This document shows positions 35,375 through 43,980 of a DNA stretch of 50,528 bases, piece by piece (position 1 is the stretch's first letter; every line of letters begins with the position of its first letter). The stretch is from Desulfuromonas sp. (GTDB lineage Bacteria > Desulfobacterota > Desulfuromonadia > Desulfuromonadales > Desulfuromonadaceae). The translations under genes and the position numbers were made by a program. The DNA is taken from NCBI GenBank assembly GCA_028685815.1, contig JAQUDG010000003.1:1-50528 (forward strand), written 5' to 3'. The notes beneath the pieces are model-generated. The model was given only the letters and a program-made list of their open reading frames with translations. It was not told the origin of the DNA and made no database searches.

Positions 35375-36469
35375 ATGGGATTTAAATGCGGAATTGTCGG
35401 GCTGCCTAATGTCGGCAAATCTACAATATTTAACGCGATAACCAGCGCTGGCGCAGAAGCGGCTAATTACCCCTTTTGTACTATCGAACCCAACGTAGGG
35501 GTGGTTGCAGTACCGGACATACGCTTGGATGCTTTGGAGAAAATTGTGAAGCCACAGCGGGTTCTGCCTACAACCATGGAATTCGTTGATATAGCTGGGC
35601 TTGTCAAGGGTGCCAGCAAGGGTGAGGGGCTTGGGAATCAATTTCTAGGCCACATCCGCCAAGTAGATGCTGTAGCGAATATAGTACGCTGCTTTGATGA
35701 TGATAATGTGGTGCATGTTGACGGAAGCGTTGATCCGTTACGCGATATTGACGTGATTCAGACAGAGTTGGGGCTTGCAGATCTAGAAGTTGTGGAGCGG
35801 CGGAGTGCTCGCTTGCGTAAGCTAGCAGCTAGCGGCGATAAGGCTGCACGTGCAGAGTTGGATGTGCTGGATAAGTTAACGGTCGGTCTTGATGCGGGGC
35901 AGAGCGCGCGTATGCTCAAGCTCAGCGCCGAGGAACGCGCGTTAGTGGCGAACCTGAATCTGATTACCATCAAGCCAGTCATGTATGTGGCAAATGTCAG
36001 TGAAGACGATTTGGCTGGTGAACATGAGTATGTAGAGCAGGTGCGTAAGTACGCACACTCCCAGGGTGCTGAGTTGGTGATCATCTGCGGGAAGATCGAG
36101 GCGGAGATAGCCGAACTTGATGGGGAAGAGAAACTTGAATTTCTGGCTGAACTTGGTCTTTCCGAGTCTGGGCTTGACCGCATGGTGCGGGCTGGTTACT
36201 CGCTTCTTGACTTGATTACTTATTTCACTGCAGGGGTAAAAGAGGTGCGCGCATGGACAGTTCCGCTAAATAGTCGCGCTCCGCAGGCTGCTGGAGTGAT
36301 ACATACCGACTTCGAGCGTGGCTTTATTCGCGCTGAGGTTATTGCTTACGCCGATTTTGTTAGTTGCGGGTGCGAAGCCAAAGCACGCGATAAAGGGGTG
36401 CTGCGTATTGAAGGCAAAGATTATGTTGTTAACGATGGTGATGTAATGCATTTCAGGTTTAACGTCTGA
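35375..36469 (+). CDS. ychF: Redox-regulated ATPase/GTPase YchF (OLA1 family)
   Basis: Obg-related P-loop protein of 364 residues with G1 [10 protein letters not shown]3 [10 protein letters not shown], and an NxxE-type G4 (YVANVSEDD) that favours ATP, followed by the coiled-coil arm and the TGS domain ([25 protein letters not shown]). It binds ribosomes and affects stress responses. The ATG at 35375 has TGGAGA upstream; an open frame extends to 35318 through the hppA terminator and is rejected. Confidence 0.95.
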   Translation: MGFKCGIVGLPNVGKSTIFNAITSAGAEAANYPFCTIEPNVGVVAVPDIRLDALEKIVKPQRVLPTTMEFVDIAGLVKGASKGEGLGNQFLGHIRQVDAVANIVRCFDDDNVVHVDGSVDPLRDIDVIQTELGLADLEVVERRSARLRKLAASGDKAARAELDVLDKLTVGLDAGQSARMLKLSAEERALVANLNLITIKPVMYVANVSEDDLAGEHEYVEQVRKYAHSQGAELVIICGKIEAEIAELDGEEKLEFLAELGLSESGLDRMVRAGYSLLDLITYFTAGVKEVRAWTVPLNSRAPQAAGVIHTDFERGFIRAEVIAYADFVSCGCEAKARDKGVLRIEGKDYVVNDGDVMHFRFNV

Positions 36470-36544
36470 TTTAGTTCAGTGATTATTTAGATGAAAAGCA
36501 TGGACACCGTAACCGCAATGTGTTAGTTAGGACGATTGCAAGTC

Positions 36545-36597
36545 GAGCAGGGCAAATGGGTTGTTCGCTCGCTCCTTGCTCCGGGGATGACCGGGGC
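36545..36597 (+). promoter_or_regulatory. Structured leader of the rpsF operon, candidate S6:S18 control element
   Basis: GCTCCGG-ggatga-CCGGGGC (36578-36597) forms a stable hairpin just before the rpsF Shine-Dalgarno. An upstream GAGCAGG (36545-36551) could instead pair with CCTTGCTC (36574-36582), giving two exclusive folds. Many rpsF operons are autoregulated by S6:S18 binding to a CCG-containing hairpin in this place. Match to that motif is by eye only. Confidence 0.4.
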
Positions 36598-36622
36598 TGT
36601 AATCCAGAAGGAGGAAGTTAAA

Positions 36623-37000
36623 ATGCGTACGTATGAAACAATTTTCATCATTCGGCCACAGATTGCCGGAGATGAGTACACTGCTCTGCTTGGAAAATAC
36701 AAGCAGATACTTGCTGACCAGAGTGCTGAAATTCTCAGATGTCAGGAATGGGGGACCAAGCGTCTGCCTTATATTGTCAAAAAGCAAGACCAGGGAACCT
36801 TTGTTCTAATCAATTTCATTGCTGGCAACACCGTGGTAAAGGAATTTGAACGACGTCTACGTCTTGATGATGCAATTATGCAGTTTCAGACGGTCTTACT
36901 TGAACATGGCCTCGATCTCAATGCGCCCGAAGCGGCTGCTAAGACCGTAGAAGATGACTTGGATGACGATGACAGCGAGCAGGACGAAGAGCAAGATTAG
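36623..37000 (+). CDS. rpsF: 30S ribosomal protein S6
   Basis: The 125-residue protein has the S6 start YETIFIIRP, then EWGTKRLPYIVKK and RRLRLDDAIMQF, and an acidic tail (DDLDDDDSEQDEE). The ATG at 36623 has a strong AGAAGGAGG; the open frame extends upstream to 36536 only by chance. First gene of the rpsF-rpsR-DUF2232-rplI set. Confidence 0.96.
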   Translation: MRTYETIFIIRPQIAGDEYTALLGKYKQILADQSAEILRCQEWGTKRLPYIVKKQDQGTFVLINFIAGNTVVKEFERRLRLDDAIMQFQTVLLEHGLDLNAPEAAAKTVEDDLDDDDSEQDEEQD

Positions 37001-37036
37001 ATCTGACAATAACCCGGAACAGGAGGGATAGGTATC

Positions 37037-37294
37037 ATGGGATTTGATAAAACAGGTGGGGCACGACGTCGTTTTGGTCGCCGTAAAGGATGTCGTTTTT
37101 GTGCGGACAGTGAGATTAAAATTGACTATAAGGATGTGCGCACACTGAAGTATTTTGTTTCAGAGCGCGGCAAAATTGTCCCACGGCGCATTTCTGGAAA
37201 CTGCGCTATTCATCAGCGTAAAATTACCGAAGCTATCAAGCGTGCACGTAATATTGCTTTGATATCTTTTACTTCAAAACGCACCATCGAGTAG
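37037..37294 (+). CDS. rpsR: 30S ribosomal protein S18
   Basis: The 85-residue protein has the S18 core [17 protein letters not shown]-type sequence and [15 protein letters not shown]. The N-terminal extension holds CRFC and a later NCAIHQ, so this is a cysteine-containing form able to bind zinc. AGGAGG precedes the ATG. Confidence 0.97.
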   Translation: MGFDKTGGARRRFGRRKGCRFCADSEIKIDYKDVRTLKYFVSERGKIVPRRISGNCAIHQRKITEAIKRARNIALISFTSKRTIE

Positions 37295-37314
37295 ACGACA
37301 GAGAAAAGTAGAAA

Positions 37315-38277
37315 ATGGCGGAACAGCCCAAGCATGTGCAACCTAGGCATAACCAGACTTTACTGGGAACCACACTGATATGTTCGGCATTGAGTACGGT
37401 ATTGCTCGTGGCCGCAGCGTACGCAGGTTCCGTTGGAGCATTTCTACATGTGTTTCTTGCTGTTCCGCTTGTTATAGCTGGGTACACTGCTGGAATCATG
37501 GCTGCGGTGTTGGTTTTGCTGGTGTCGCTAGGAGTTCAGTTTGCAACTGCAGGGGGGGCAGCATTTCTGCTGTATCTGGCTCAAATCGGTCTGCCTGGAG
37601 TGTGCTTGGTCTGCGCCTTGCGCCACAATGTCGGCTGGCCCCGTGCAGTGTTTTATGCCTTGCTGGTAGGTGGCACCGCTGTTGCTACCCTTGCTATCAT
37701 TACTGCCTATATGGCCGACAGTAATGTCTCGGCGCTGGTGGCTAACTATATCGATGCTGAGATGGAACAGATTCATGCTGTCTACAATCAGGCTGGTATA
37801 GAGGGTCAGCAGTTAAAAGAACTCGTTGCGGTGGTGGAAGCCACAGCGTCGTTTCTTAAGCGAGCGTATGCAGGGATAACGATCGCTGCGCTAGGGTTGG
37901 TTTATCTGGTTACCGTGGTGGTGCTCTACACGGTGGGCAGAGGCAGATTTACTTTGCCTGGCATTGCTTTTCATAATTTTAAGATAGCCGAGCCAGCCAT
38001 CTGGATATTGATAGGGGCGGGTTTTTCTCTGTTGTTGCCCATGGTTTGGCTGAAGATTGCGGCCTTGAATGTTTTGACCGTATTGCTGCCGCTGTATTTT
38101 ATACAGGGCATAGCAATTGTAGCGTTTTATTTCAGAAAAAAGGCGTTTTCGTTTTTGGCGCGTTTGTTTGCTTACACCATTGTTTTGGTAATTAATCCAT
38201 TGCCGCTGATAGTGACCGCTCTGGGGATATTTGATCTTTGGTTTGATTTTCGCAAGCCCCGCGTAAAAACGACTTAG
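37315..38277 (+). CDS. DUF2232 (YybS-like) integral membrane protein
   Basis: The 320-residue protein has about eight hydrophobic helices and conserved Pro/Asn residues near the end (VINPLPLIVTALGIFDLWFDFR). YybS-like DUF2232 proteins often sit between rpsR and rplI, as here. Function is unknown; some resemble S components of ECF vitamin transporters. It starts 20 bases after rpsR; the upstream ribosome-binding site is weak. Confidence 0.8.
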   Translation: MAEQPKHVQPRHNQTLLGTTLICSALSTVLLVAAAYAGSVGAFLHVFLAVPLVIAGYTAGIMAAVLVLLVSLGVQFATAGGAAFLLYLAQIGLPGVCLVCALRHNVGWPRAVFYALLVGGTAVATLAIITAYMADSNVSALVANYIDAEMEQIHAVYNQAGIEGQQLKELVAVVEATASFLKRAYAGITIAALGLVYLVTVVVLYTVGRGRFTLPGIAFHNFKIAEPAIWILIGAGFSLLLPMVWLKIAALNVLTVLLPLYFIQGIAIVAFYFRKKAFSFLARLFAYTIVLVINPLPLIVTALGIFDLWFDFRKPRVKTT

Positions 38278-38298
38278 TTCCTTTGTGGAGGAGTTATA

Positions 38299-38745
38299 AT
38301 GGAAGTTATTTTAACAGAAAGTGTTGACGGGCTTGGAGATGTAGGAGCCCATGTTAAGGTTAAGCCAGGTTTTGGCCGCAACTATCTGTTGCCCAGACGT
38401 TTGGCTGTTGTTGCTAATAGCAGCAATGTTAGAGAATTCGAACACCACAAGCGTCAATTGGAGCATAAAGCTCTGGCAATCGCTAAGGATTCGGAATCGA
38501 TGAAGGTTAAAATTGAAGCGCAGAAATGTGAATTTACTCTGCGCGCCAGCGAGGATGGCAAACTCTTCGGTTCTGTTACTTCTGCAGATATCGCAGACAA
38601 ACTTGCTGCAGCGAATATTGTTGTCGATCGCAAAAAGATTCAGCTTGGTGAGCCTATTAAAGCGTTGGGTGAGCACAGCATCGACATCAAACTTCCTGGC
38701 AACGTTGTTGCAACAGTAGGGATTAGTGTCGTATCAGCTGAATAG
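38299..38745 (+). CDS. rplI: 50S ribosomal protein L9
   Basis: The 148-residue protein has the L9 start EVILTESVDGLGDVGAHVKVKPG and GFGRNYLLPR, the long connecting helix, and the C-terminal domain with LFGSVTSADIADKL. GGAGG precedes the ATG. Confidence 0.97.
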   Translation: MEVILTESVDGLGDVGAHVKVKPGFGRNYLLPRRLAVVANSSNVREFEHHKRQLEHKALAIAKDSESMKVKIEAQKCEFTLRASEDGKLFGSVTSADIADKLAAANIVVDRKKIQLGEPIKALGEHSIDIKLPGNVVATVGISVVSAE

Positions 38746-38777
38746 GGCTGCCTGCACGTAAAATACCGATGTAACTG

Positions 38778-38810
38778 CCCCCGGACAGCCGCAATGGCTC
38801 CGGGGGTTTT
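38778..38810 (+). terminator. Rho-independent terminator after rplI
   Basis: CCCCCGG pairs with CCGGGGG, with an inner AGCC/GGCT stem, followed by TTTT. It lies 20 bases before dnaB, so it may partly separate dnaB from the ribosomal operon. Confidence 0.75.
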
Positions 38811-38830
38811 GCGTTTGAGTGGAATTTGCC

Positions 38831-40198
38831 ATGGCCGAAATAGAATCTCACCGTCTTCCTCCACAAAATCTCGAAGCCGAAATGTCCGTTTTGGGCGCGG
38901 TTTTGCTCGAGAATGAAGCTCTTAACCGCGCTTTGGAAACTCTGATCCCAGACGATTTCTATCGTGACAGTCACAAGCAAATCTTCAAGGCTCTGGTCAG
39001 CCTGAGCGATCGAAGTGAGCCGGCGGATCTGGTTACGTTGACAGCTGAGTTGAAAAAAACTGGACACTTGGAAAAAGTGGGGGGAAGTTCATATCTCGCC
39101 GCATTAGTAGACTATGTGCCGACTGCGGCTAATATGGCGTATTATGCCCGCATGGTTAAGGAAAAGTCTGTCGCGCGGCACATGATCAGTGTTGCGACTG
39201 AGATTGTAAAGCGGGGGTATGATGGGCAGGAGATAGAAAAAACCCTAGATTGGGCAGAAAAATCAATCTTTGATATTGCGGGTATGCGCAGTCGCCCTTC
39301 GTATTATTCCACCCGTGAAATAATGCAGGATACCTTTAAGGCCATCGAGGAACTCTACGAACGCAAGGAGTTGGTAACGGGGGTTCCAACTGGTTATACC
39401 GATCTAGATACCATGACAGCTGGACTTCAGAAAGGCGATCTTCTGATCGTCGCGGGGCGCCCCTCCATGGGGAAAACCGCGTTTGGGGTCAATATTATTG
39501 AACATGCGACTATACATGCCAAAAGCACTGTTCCAGCGATGATTTTTTCTTTAGAGATGAGCAAGGAACAGTTGGTACAGAGGATGTTGTGCTCGGTGTC
39601 TCGGGTTGACGCAGCGCGTTTACGCACCGGCCATCTGGGAGACTCTGACTGGCCTAAATTAACCAACGGCGCCGGCATGTTGTCAGAGGCGAATATTTTT
39701 ATCGACGATACTCCGGCTATCTCGGTGCTGGAATTACGTGCTAAAGCAAGACGTTTGAAGGCGGAGCATAATTTGGGGTTGGTGGTAGTTGACTATCTGC
39801 AGTTGATGCAGGGTAACAACGCGGAAAGTCGCCAGCAGGAGATTTCAGAGATATCGCGTTCCCTCAAGGCGTTGGCGAAGGAACTTTCACTGCCTATAAT
39901 TGCGCTGTCGCAGTTGAATCGTTCGCTGGAAAGTAGGACTGACAAGCGCCCGATGATGGCAGACCTACGAGAGTCGGGTGCAATTGAGCAGGATGCAGAC
40001 GTTATCATGTTTGTATACCGAGAGTCGGTCTACTGCGAAGCGTGTCGGCGTCGGGATGGGTCTTGTGATAAGGATCACGCCCATGATGCTGAAATCATTG
40101 TAGCTAAGCAGCGTAATGGCCCAATTGGCACAGTACATCTGACGTTCAAGGGTGAGTTTACCCGGTTCGAAAATCAATCTAGGCGAATGGAGCATTAG
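38831..40198 (+). CDS. dnaB: Replicative DNA helicase DnaB
   Basis: DnaB is the hexameric RecA-fold helicase of the replication fork. PPQNLEAEMSVLGA opens the N-terminal domain; Walker A GRPSMGKTA, FSLEMS, Walker B LVVVDYLQLM and DLRESGAIEQDADVI follow. Residues of about 401-418 form a Cys/His-rich insert (CEACRRRDGSC, then H-x-H) in a loop where most DnaB proteins have acidic sequence. I start at the ATG 38831 behind GAGTGGA; a GTG at 38819 is in frame. 455 residues. Confidence 0.96.
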   Translation: MAEIESHRLPPQNLEAEMSVLGAVLLENEALNRALETLIPDDFYRDSHKQIFKALVSLSDRSEPADLVTLTAELKKTGHLEKVGGSSYLAALVDYVPTAANMAYYARMVKEKSVARHMISVATEIVKRGYDGQEIEKTLDWAEKSIFDIAGMRSRPSYYSTREIMQDTFKAIEELYERKELVTGVPTGYTDLDTMTAGLQKGDLLIVAGRPSMGKTAFGVNIIEHATIHAKSTVPAMIFSLEMSKEQLVQRMLCSVSRVDAARLRTGHLGDSDWPKLTNGAGMLSEANIFIDDTPAISVLELRAKARRLKAEHNLGLVVVDYLQLMQGNNAESRQQEISEISRSLKALAKELSLPIIALSQLNRSLESRTDKRPMMADLRESGAIEQDADVIMFVYRESVYCEACRRRDGSCDKDHAHDAEIIVAKQRNGPIGTVHLTFKGEFTRFENQSRRMEH

Positions 40199-40244
40199 AC
40201 ATACTGTTTGCCAGGTAGGAGCTAAATCAGTTTCGGCATTAACT

Positions 40245-40529
40245 CTAGCGTTTCCCATTGCTGGTGCGGCATGGGGTAATGCCCAGAGTAGCCATTTTCT
40301 TGCGCAGGGTGTTGCGGTTTATCCCGAGTATTTTGGCCGCATGAAGCTGATTCCCCTTGGTCTTCTCCAGAATGATGCGGAGCAGAGGGCGCTCCATCTG
40401 ATACAGAACCATATTATACAGATCGTTTATTTCAATGATGTCTTCCTGCATGAGAGAGGCACGCAGCTTTGCTTCAATGATTGACTCTAGTGACTGTGTT
40501 TTCGGCGTAAGCGCGGACGGATTATGCAT
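40245..40529 (-). CDS. fis: Fis-family nucleoid/transcription factor
   Basis: This 94-residue protein has an N-terminal helical part and the Fis HTH near the end (NQLHAAKILGINRNTLRKKM). E. coli Fis has 98 residues. I chose the ATG at 40529, which overlaps the last 8 bases of dusB and has GGAGC about 9 bases upstream; the frame stays open to 40586. The dusB-fis order is the same as in enterobacteria. A regulatory role in rRNA transcription and DNA bending is likely but not shown here. Confidence 0.88.
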   Translation of the reverse strand: MHNPSALTPKTQSLESIIEAKLRASLMQEDIIEINDLYNMVLYQMERPLLRIILEKTKGNQLHAAKILGINRNTLRKKMATLGITPCRTSNGKR

Positions 40530-41556
40530 TTTTCTTGCTCCAGATGTTGGTTGTGGCGGATGCTTCAGAGCCAAAAAACTCATCAAGCAAGGTATAGAGA
40601 GTTGAGATGTCTTGGATTTTATTCACCTGTTGCCGAAAATCGCTTGCTCCGCTGAGTCCTCGAGCATACCAGCATAGATGTTTACGCATTTCGGGTATTG
40701 CTCGAGTATCGTGCATATCTTCACGTTGAAGCTCTAGGTGCAGGCGCGCAACCTGCCCCCGCTCTTGGCGCGTCGGCGTGTGTAGGGGGAGCCCCTGACG
40801 CATGGCCAGAATGTCTCTAATTAACCACGGGTTCCCGTAGCTACCTCTGCCTAGCATGACTCCGTCGCAACCGGTTTGGCGTAACATGGCGGTGGCGTCA
40901 GCAGCGCACAAAATATCGCCACTGCCAATAACTGGAATGGTCACAGCCTGTTTCAGTAGTCCAATATCTTCCCACGCAGCACGACCACTAAACCCCTGGG
41001 CTTTTGTGCGGGGGTGAAGGGTTATCGCCTCGATACCTTCTTGCTCCGCGATGTGCCCAATCTCTAGGAAATTTAGGTGTTCTTGGTCCCATCCGGAGCG
41101 AATTTTTATGCTCAGCGGCAGCCTACATTCTCTTCTAACCGCCGCCATCACGGCTCCCGCACGGCTTGGGTCACAGAGTAGGGCACTACCAGCCCCGGAG
41201 CGTATTACCTTCCGTACTGGGCAGCCCATATTGATGTCGAGCATGTCGGCTAGGTCGTTGCATATGGATGCAGCTTGCGCCATCACTGCGGGGTCATCGC
41301 CAAACAACTGCAGTGCAAAAGGGCGTTCGCATTCACGATGCTGCGCCAGTTCTAGAGTGCGCTCGCCATCGCGTATCATCCCATTGGCGCTGATCATCTC
41401 TGAAAACACTAGTCCTGCGCCCGCCTGCATGTGGATCTGGCGGTAGCTGGAATTAGTTATGCCTGCCATGGGGGCAAGTAGAACATTGTTCCTTAACTTC
41501 ATGGAGCCGATTCTAAGGTCCATATCGTTGTCTGTTTTACTGCTGAAAGCCTGCAA
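40522..41556 (-). CDS. dusB: tRNA-dihydrouridine synthase DusB
   Basis: FMN-dependent TIM-barrel enzyme reducing uridines in tRNA. LLAPMAGITNSSYR, INMGCPVRKVIRSGAGSALL (active-site Cys in GCP), TLHPRTKAQGFSG, IPVIGSGDI and VMLGRGSYGNPW are all present. The start is probably TTG at 41556, with AGAGGA 4 bases upstream; the ATG at 41523 lacks a ribosome-binding site. It is followed by an overlapping fis gene. Confidence 0.93.
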   Translation of the reverse strand: MQAFSSKTDNDMDLRIGSMKLRNNVLLAPMAGITNSSYRQIHMQAGAGLVFSEMISANGMIRDGERTLELAQHRECERPFALQLFGDDPAVMAQAASICNDLADMLDINMGCPVRKVIRSGAGSALLCDPSRAGAVMAAVRRECRLPLSIKIRSGWDQEHLNFLEIGHIAEQEGIEAITLHPRTKAQGFSGRAAWEDIGLLKQAVTIPVIGSGDILCAADATAMLRQTGCDGVMLGRGSYGNPWLIRDILAMRQGLPLHTPTRQERGQVARLHLELQREDMHDTRAIPEMRKHLCWYARGLSGASDFRQQVNKIQDISTLYTLLDEFFGSEASATTNIWSKKNA

Positions 41557-41714
41557 AGTATCCTCTCACGCCATCACGTAGCAATATTAAATTGTACGGG
41601 GATCTAATTCGCTGTTTATTAGAACCCCTCGGCGCCCTTTAATTCGGTTGGAGCGGCAGTCTGGAGACTACCTCAGCAGGCCACTAGAGAGTGGATACTG
41701 TATACCGAATAACC

Positions 41715-41744
41715 TTGACGCATTAAGAAAGGCTTTGCTATAAC
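41715..41744 (+). promoter_or_regulatory. Sigma-70 promoter of the 6S RNA gene
   Basis: TTGACG, 18 bases, TATAAC preceded by TGC (extended -10). The predicted start, 41751, coincides with the 5' end of the folded RNA. Confidence 0.75.
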
Positions 41745-41750
41745 AATTCT

Positions 41751-41957
41751 ACAGCGCATAAAACAAGGTTCGAAAGCGGTGGCTCAAAACTGCTGATCCA
41801 GTCACACAGTGCAAGTCAGTAGAGGTCGTATTAACGATCGCCCAGCGACTCCACTCCCATTTGTATCTTCCATACCCTTGGGCAGGAAGATGATAGTGCC
41901 ACAAAGGTCGCGCCCTGACAAGGCACGCAATACACCACCTCTTGACGCGGTTTTTTT
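41751..41957 (+). ncRNA. ssrS: 6S RNA (regulator of RNA polymerase)
   Basis: About 205 bases fold into one long rod: GCG/CGC, CAAG (41764)/CTTG (41941), GGTGG (41778-41782)/CCACC (41935-41939), then a large central bubble (41783-41808 facing 41927-41934), GTGC (41809-41812)/GCAC (41923-41926), GTCAG/CTGAC, GCGAC (41845-41849)/GTCGC (41907-41911), and ATCTTCC (41865-41871)/GGAAGAT (41885-41891) near the apex. A side hairpin GGTCGT-ATTA-ACGATC sits at 41824-41839. The segment GTTCGAAAGCGG resembles GTTCGCAAGCGG near the 5' end of E. coli 6S RNA. It has its own promoter and ends in seven T residues. 6S RNA mimics an open promoter and binds sigma-70 RNA polymerase. A minus-strand open frame here is spurious. 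Confidence 0.8.
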
Positions 41958-42215
41958 GCCATCTAGCATAATCCAGAGGGCAGCTTAAGTCGTGACGCAG
42001 ATGGGGTGAAATAGCGGTAGCGGATAAATAATTTAAATATATTTGTTGATTGCACTTGTTAATCTTAGTTTTATTTGTTTTATTGAAGTTGTAAAGTTTC
42101 AAGTCAGTAGGAAAGGCTCGGGTCAATATGATGTCGGGGGATATCATGTTGCGGGTCTAATGTAGTCGGATGGTGGTAAACCCCACCTGTTTTTATTCCA
42201 TTATAAGGAGAGTAT

Positions 42216-43532
42216 ATGTCCACAATGAAAGAAGTCCTGAAGAAGAAGATTGATGAGCATCGTCCTCGGACAGCCAAACTGGTTAAAGAGTTTGGTGATG
42301 TGAAACTGGGTGATGTAACTATTGCTCAGGCAATTGGTGGCGCACGTGGCGTTAAGTGCTTGGTAACAGATATCTCCTATCTTGACCCCATGGAAGGTAT
42401 CCGTTTTCGTGGCTTGACCATTCCTGAGACCTTTGCTGCTCTGCCTAAAGTTCCTGGCAGTGAGTATCCTTATGTTGAGGGTTTCTGGTATCTGCTCTTC
42501 ACCGGTGATGTGCCTACTATGGCGCAGACCCTTGAAATCGTTGAGGACTGGAAGCAGCGTTCTTGCGTGCCCCAGTATGTAATTGACGTACTGCGCGCAA
42601 TGCCACGTGATTCCCATCCTATGGCAATGTTCTCTGCAGCTATCGTTGCCATGCAGCGTGACTCTGTTTTTGCAAGCAACTATACCGCCGGCAAGTTCAA
42701 CAAGATGACCTGCTGGGAAGATATGCTGGAAGACTGCACCAACCTGATGGCTAAACTTGCCCCCATCGCTGCATATATCTACCGCATGAAGTACAAAGGC
42801 GATACCCATATCGCTGCTGATCCAAACTTGGATATGGGTGGAAACTTTGCCCACATGATCGGCCAGAGCGAAGAATACAAGGATGTTGCGCGTATGTACT
42901 TCATCCTCCACTCTGACCATGAGTCCGGTAACGTATCTGCGCACACCACCCACCTAGTTGCTTCTGCTCTGTCTGATATCTACTATTCTTACTCAGCTGG
43001 TATCAACGGTCTGGCCGGTCCTCTGCACGGTTTGGCTAACCAAGAAGTTCTTGGCTGGACTCAGAACTTCATGGAGAAGCTCGGTGGCAAACTGCCTACT
43101 GAAGAAGAGCTGAAAAAAGCTCTGTGGGACACCTTGAATAGTGGACAGGTTATCCCTGGCTACGGTCACGCTGTTCTGCGTAAGACCGACCCACGCTATG
43201 AGTCACAGCGTCAGTTCTGCTTGGATACCCCAGGGCTGAAGGATTACCCCCTGTTTAAACTCGTAAGCATGATCTACAAGGTTACTCCGCCGATCCTGGA
43301 AGAGCAGGGCAAGGCAAAGAACCCATGGCCAAACGTTGACGCGCAGTCTGGTGTTATCCAGTGGTACTATGGCTTGACTGAGTACGACTTCTACACCGTA
43401 CTGTTCGGTGTTGGTCGTGCTCTTGGTTGCCTCGCCAACGTAACTTGGGATCGCGCGCTTGGCTACTCTATTGAGCGTCCGAAGTCTGTTACAACAGCAA
43501 TGCTCGAAACCGCTGCAGGCATCAAGAAATAA
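42216..43532 (+). CDS. gltA: Citrate synthase, eukaryote-like form
   Basis: The 438-residue enzyme condenses oxaloacetate and acetyl-CoA. The catalytic His are in LHSDHESGNVSAHT and GPLHGLANQE, and the Asp is in NVDAQSG; GYGHAVLRKTDPR is also clear. The N-terminal region, without the Zn/NADH-regulatory domain of E. coli GltA, resembles mitochondrial and Geobacter citrate synthases. Codons are strongly biased toward common ones, suggesting high expression. AAGGAG precedes the ATG. The 258 bases between the 6S RNA and this gene are AT-rich; no clear promoter was fixed there, and readthrough from 6S is possible. Confidence 0.95.
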   Translation: MSTMKEVLKKKIDEHRPRTAKLVKEFGDVKLGDVTIAQAIGGARGVKCLVTDISYLDPMEGIRFRGLTIPETFAALPKVPGSEYPYVEGFWYLLFTGDVPTMAQTLEIVEDWKQRSCVPQYVIDVLRAMPRDSHPMAMFSAAIVAMQRDSVFASNYTAGKFNKMTCWEDMLEDCTNLMAKLAPIAAYIYRMKYKGDTHIAADPNLDMGGNFAHMIGQSEEYKDVARMYFILHSDHESGNVSAHTTHLVASALSDIYYSYSAGINGLAGPLHGLANQEVLGWTQNFMEKLGGKLPTEEELKKALWDTLNSGQVIPGYGHAVLRKTDPRYESQRQFCLDTPGLKDYPLFKLVSMIYKVTPPILEEQGKAKNPWPNVDAQSGVIQWYYGLTEYDFYTVLFGVGRALGCLANVTWDRALGYSIERPKSVTTAMLETAAGIKK

Positions 43533-43564
43533 TTCAAGCAACTAGTTAGCTTGATGTTCAAGAT

Positions 43565-43595
43565 GGCACCCTCTGAAAAGAGGGTGCCTTTTTTT
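43565..43595 (+). terminator. Rho-independent terminator of gltA
   Basis: A perfect 10-bp stem GGCACCCTCT/AGAGGGTGCC with a GAAA tetraloop and a following T-run of seven. Confidence 0.95.
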
Positions 43596-43980
43596 ATTGT
43601 GCGCGCTCCAAATTGTATTCTAGCGCGTAGTTAACGATCCTCCTACACTTGACCAAACCTTCTTTTTTTAATTTTCCATATTGCTACCCGTGACCGAAAA
43701 ACATAACAATACAAAGTAATTGACGAGAATTGGCGTCACTGACTATATTGATATTGTGAAGAATAGTACCTGCACCGAAAAAACAAAAACTTGCGCGAAA
43801 GAGATTCTTATCACTATGCCGTTGCGCGTAGCTGCGTGGCATAACATGTAAATCACTTCGCTTTAGAACTCATTGGTTACACGCGTCTGTATCGGAATGG
43901 ATGCTCGGTAATTTAAGCAGTGTCATTAGACTGCTGGGGAAATCGCGTCTAGCCTAGAGTCAAAAGTAAGAAAAGGGGCA
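43596..43980. other. Regulatory region before the porin gene
   Basis: No gene is seen. It holds the promoter and palindrome at 43720-43749 and then a leader of about 225 bases with no recognised RNA family. Confidence 0.4.
43720..43749 (+). promoter_or_regulatory. Sigma-70 promoter overlapped by a palindromic operator
   Basis: TTGACG, 18 bases, TATATT. The palindrome TGACG-N8-CGTCA (43721-43738) covers the -35 box and the spacer, the place where a repressor would block RNA polymerase. The gene downstream is the porin. Confidence 0.6.

Noticed and set aside
41749-42147. Minus-strand open frame of 132 codons antisense to the 6S RNA region
   Set aside because: No ribosome-binding site, no family resemblance, and the plus strand shows a structured RNA with promoter and terminator.
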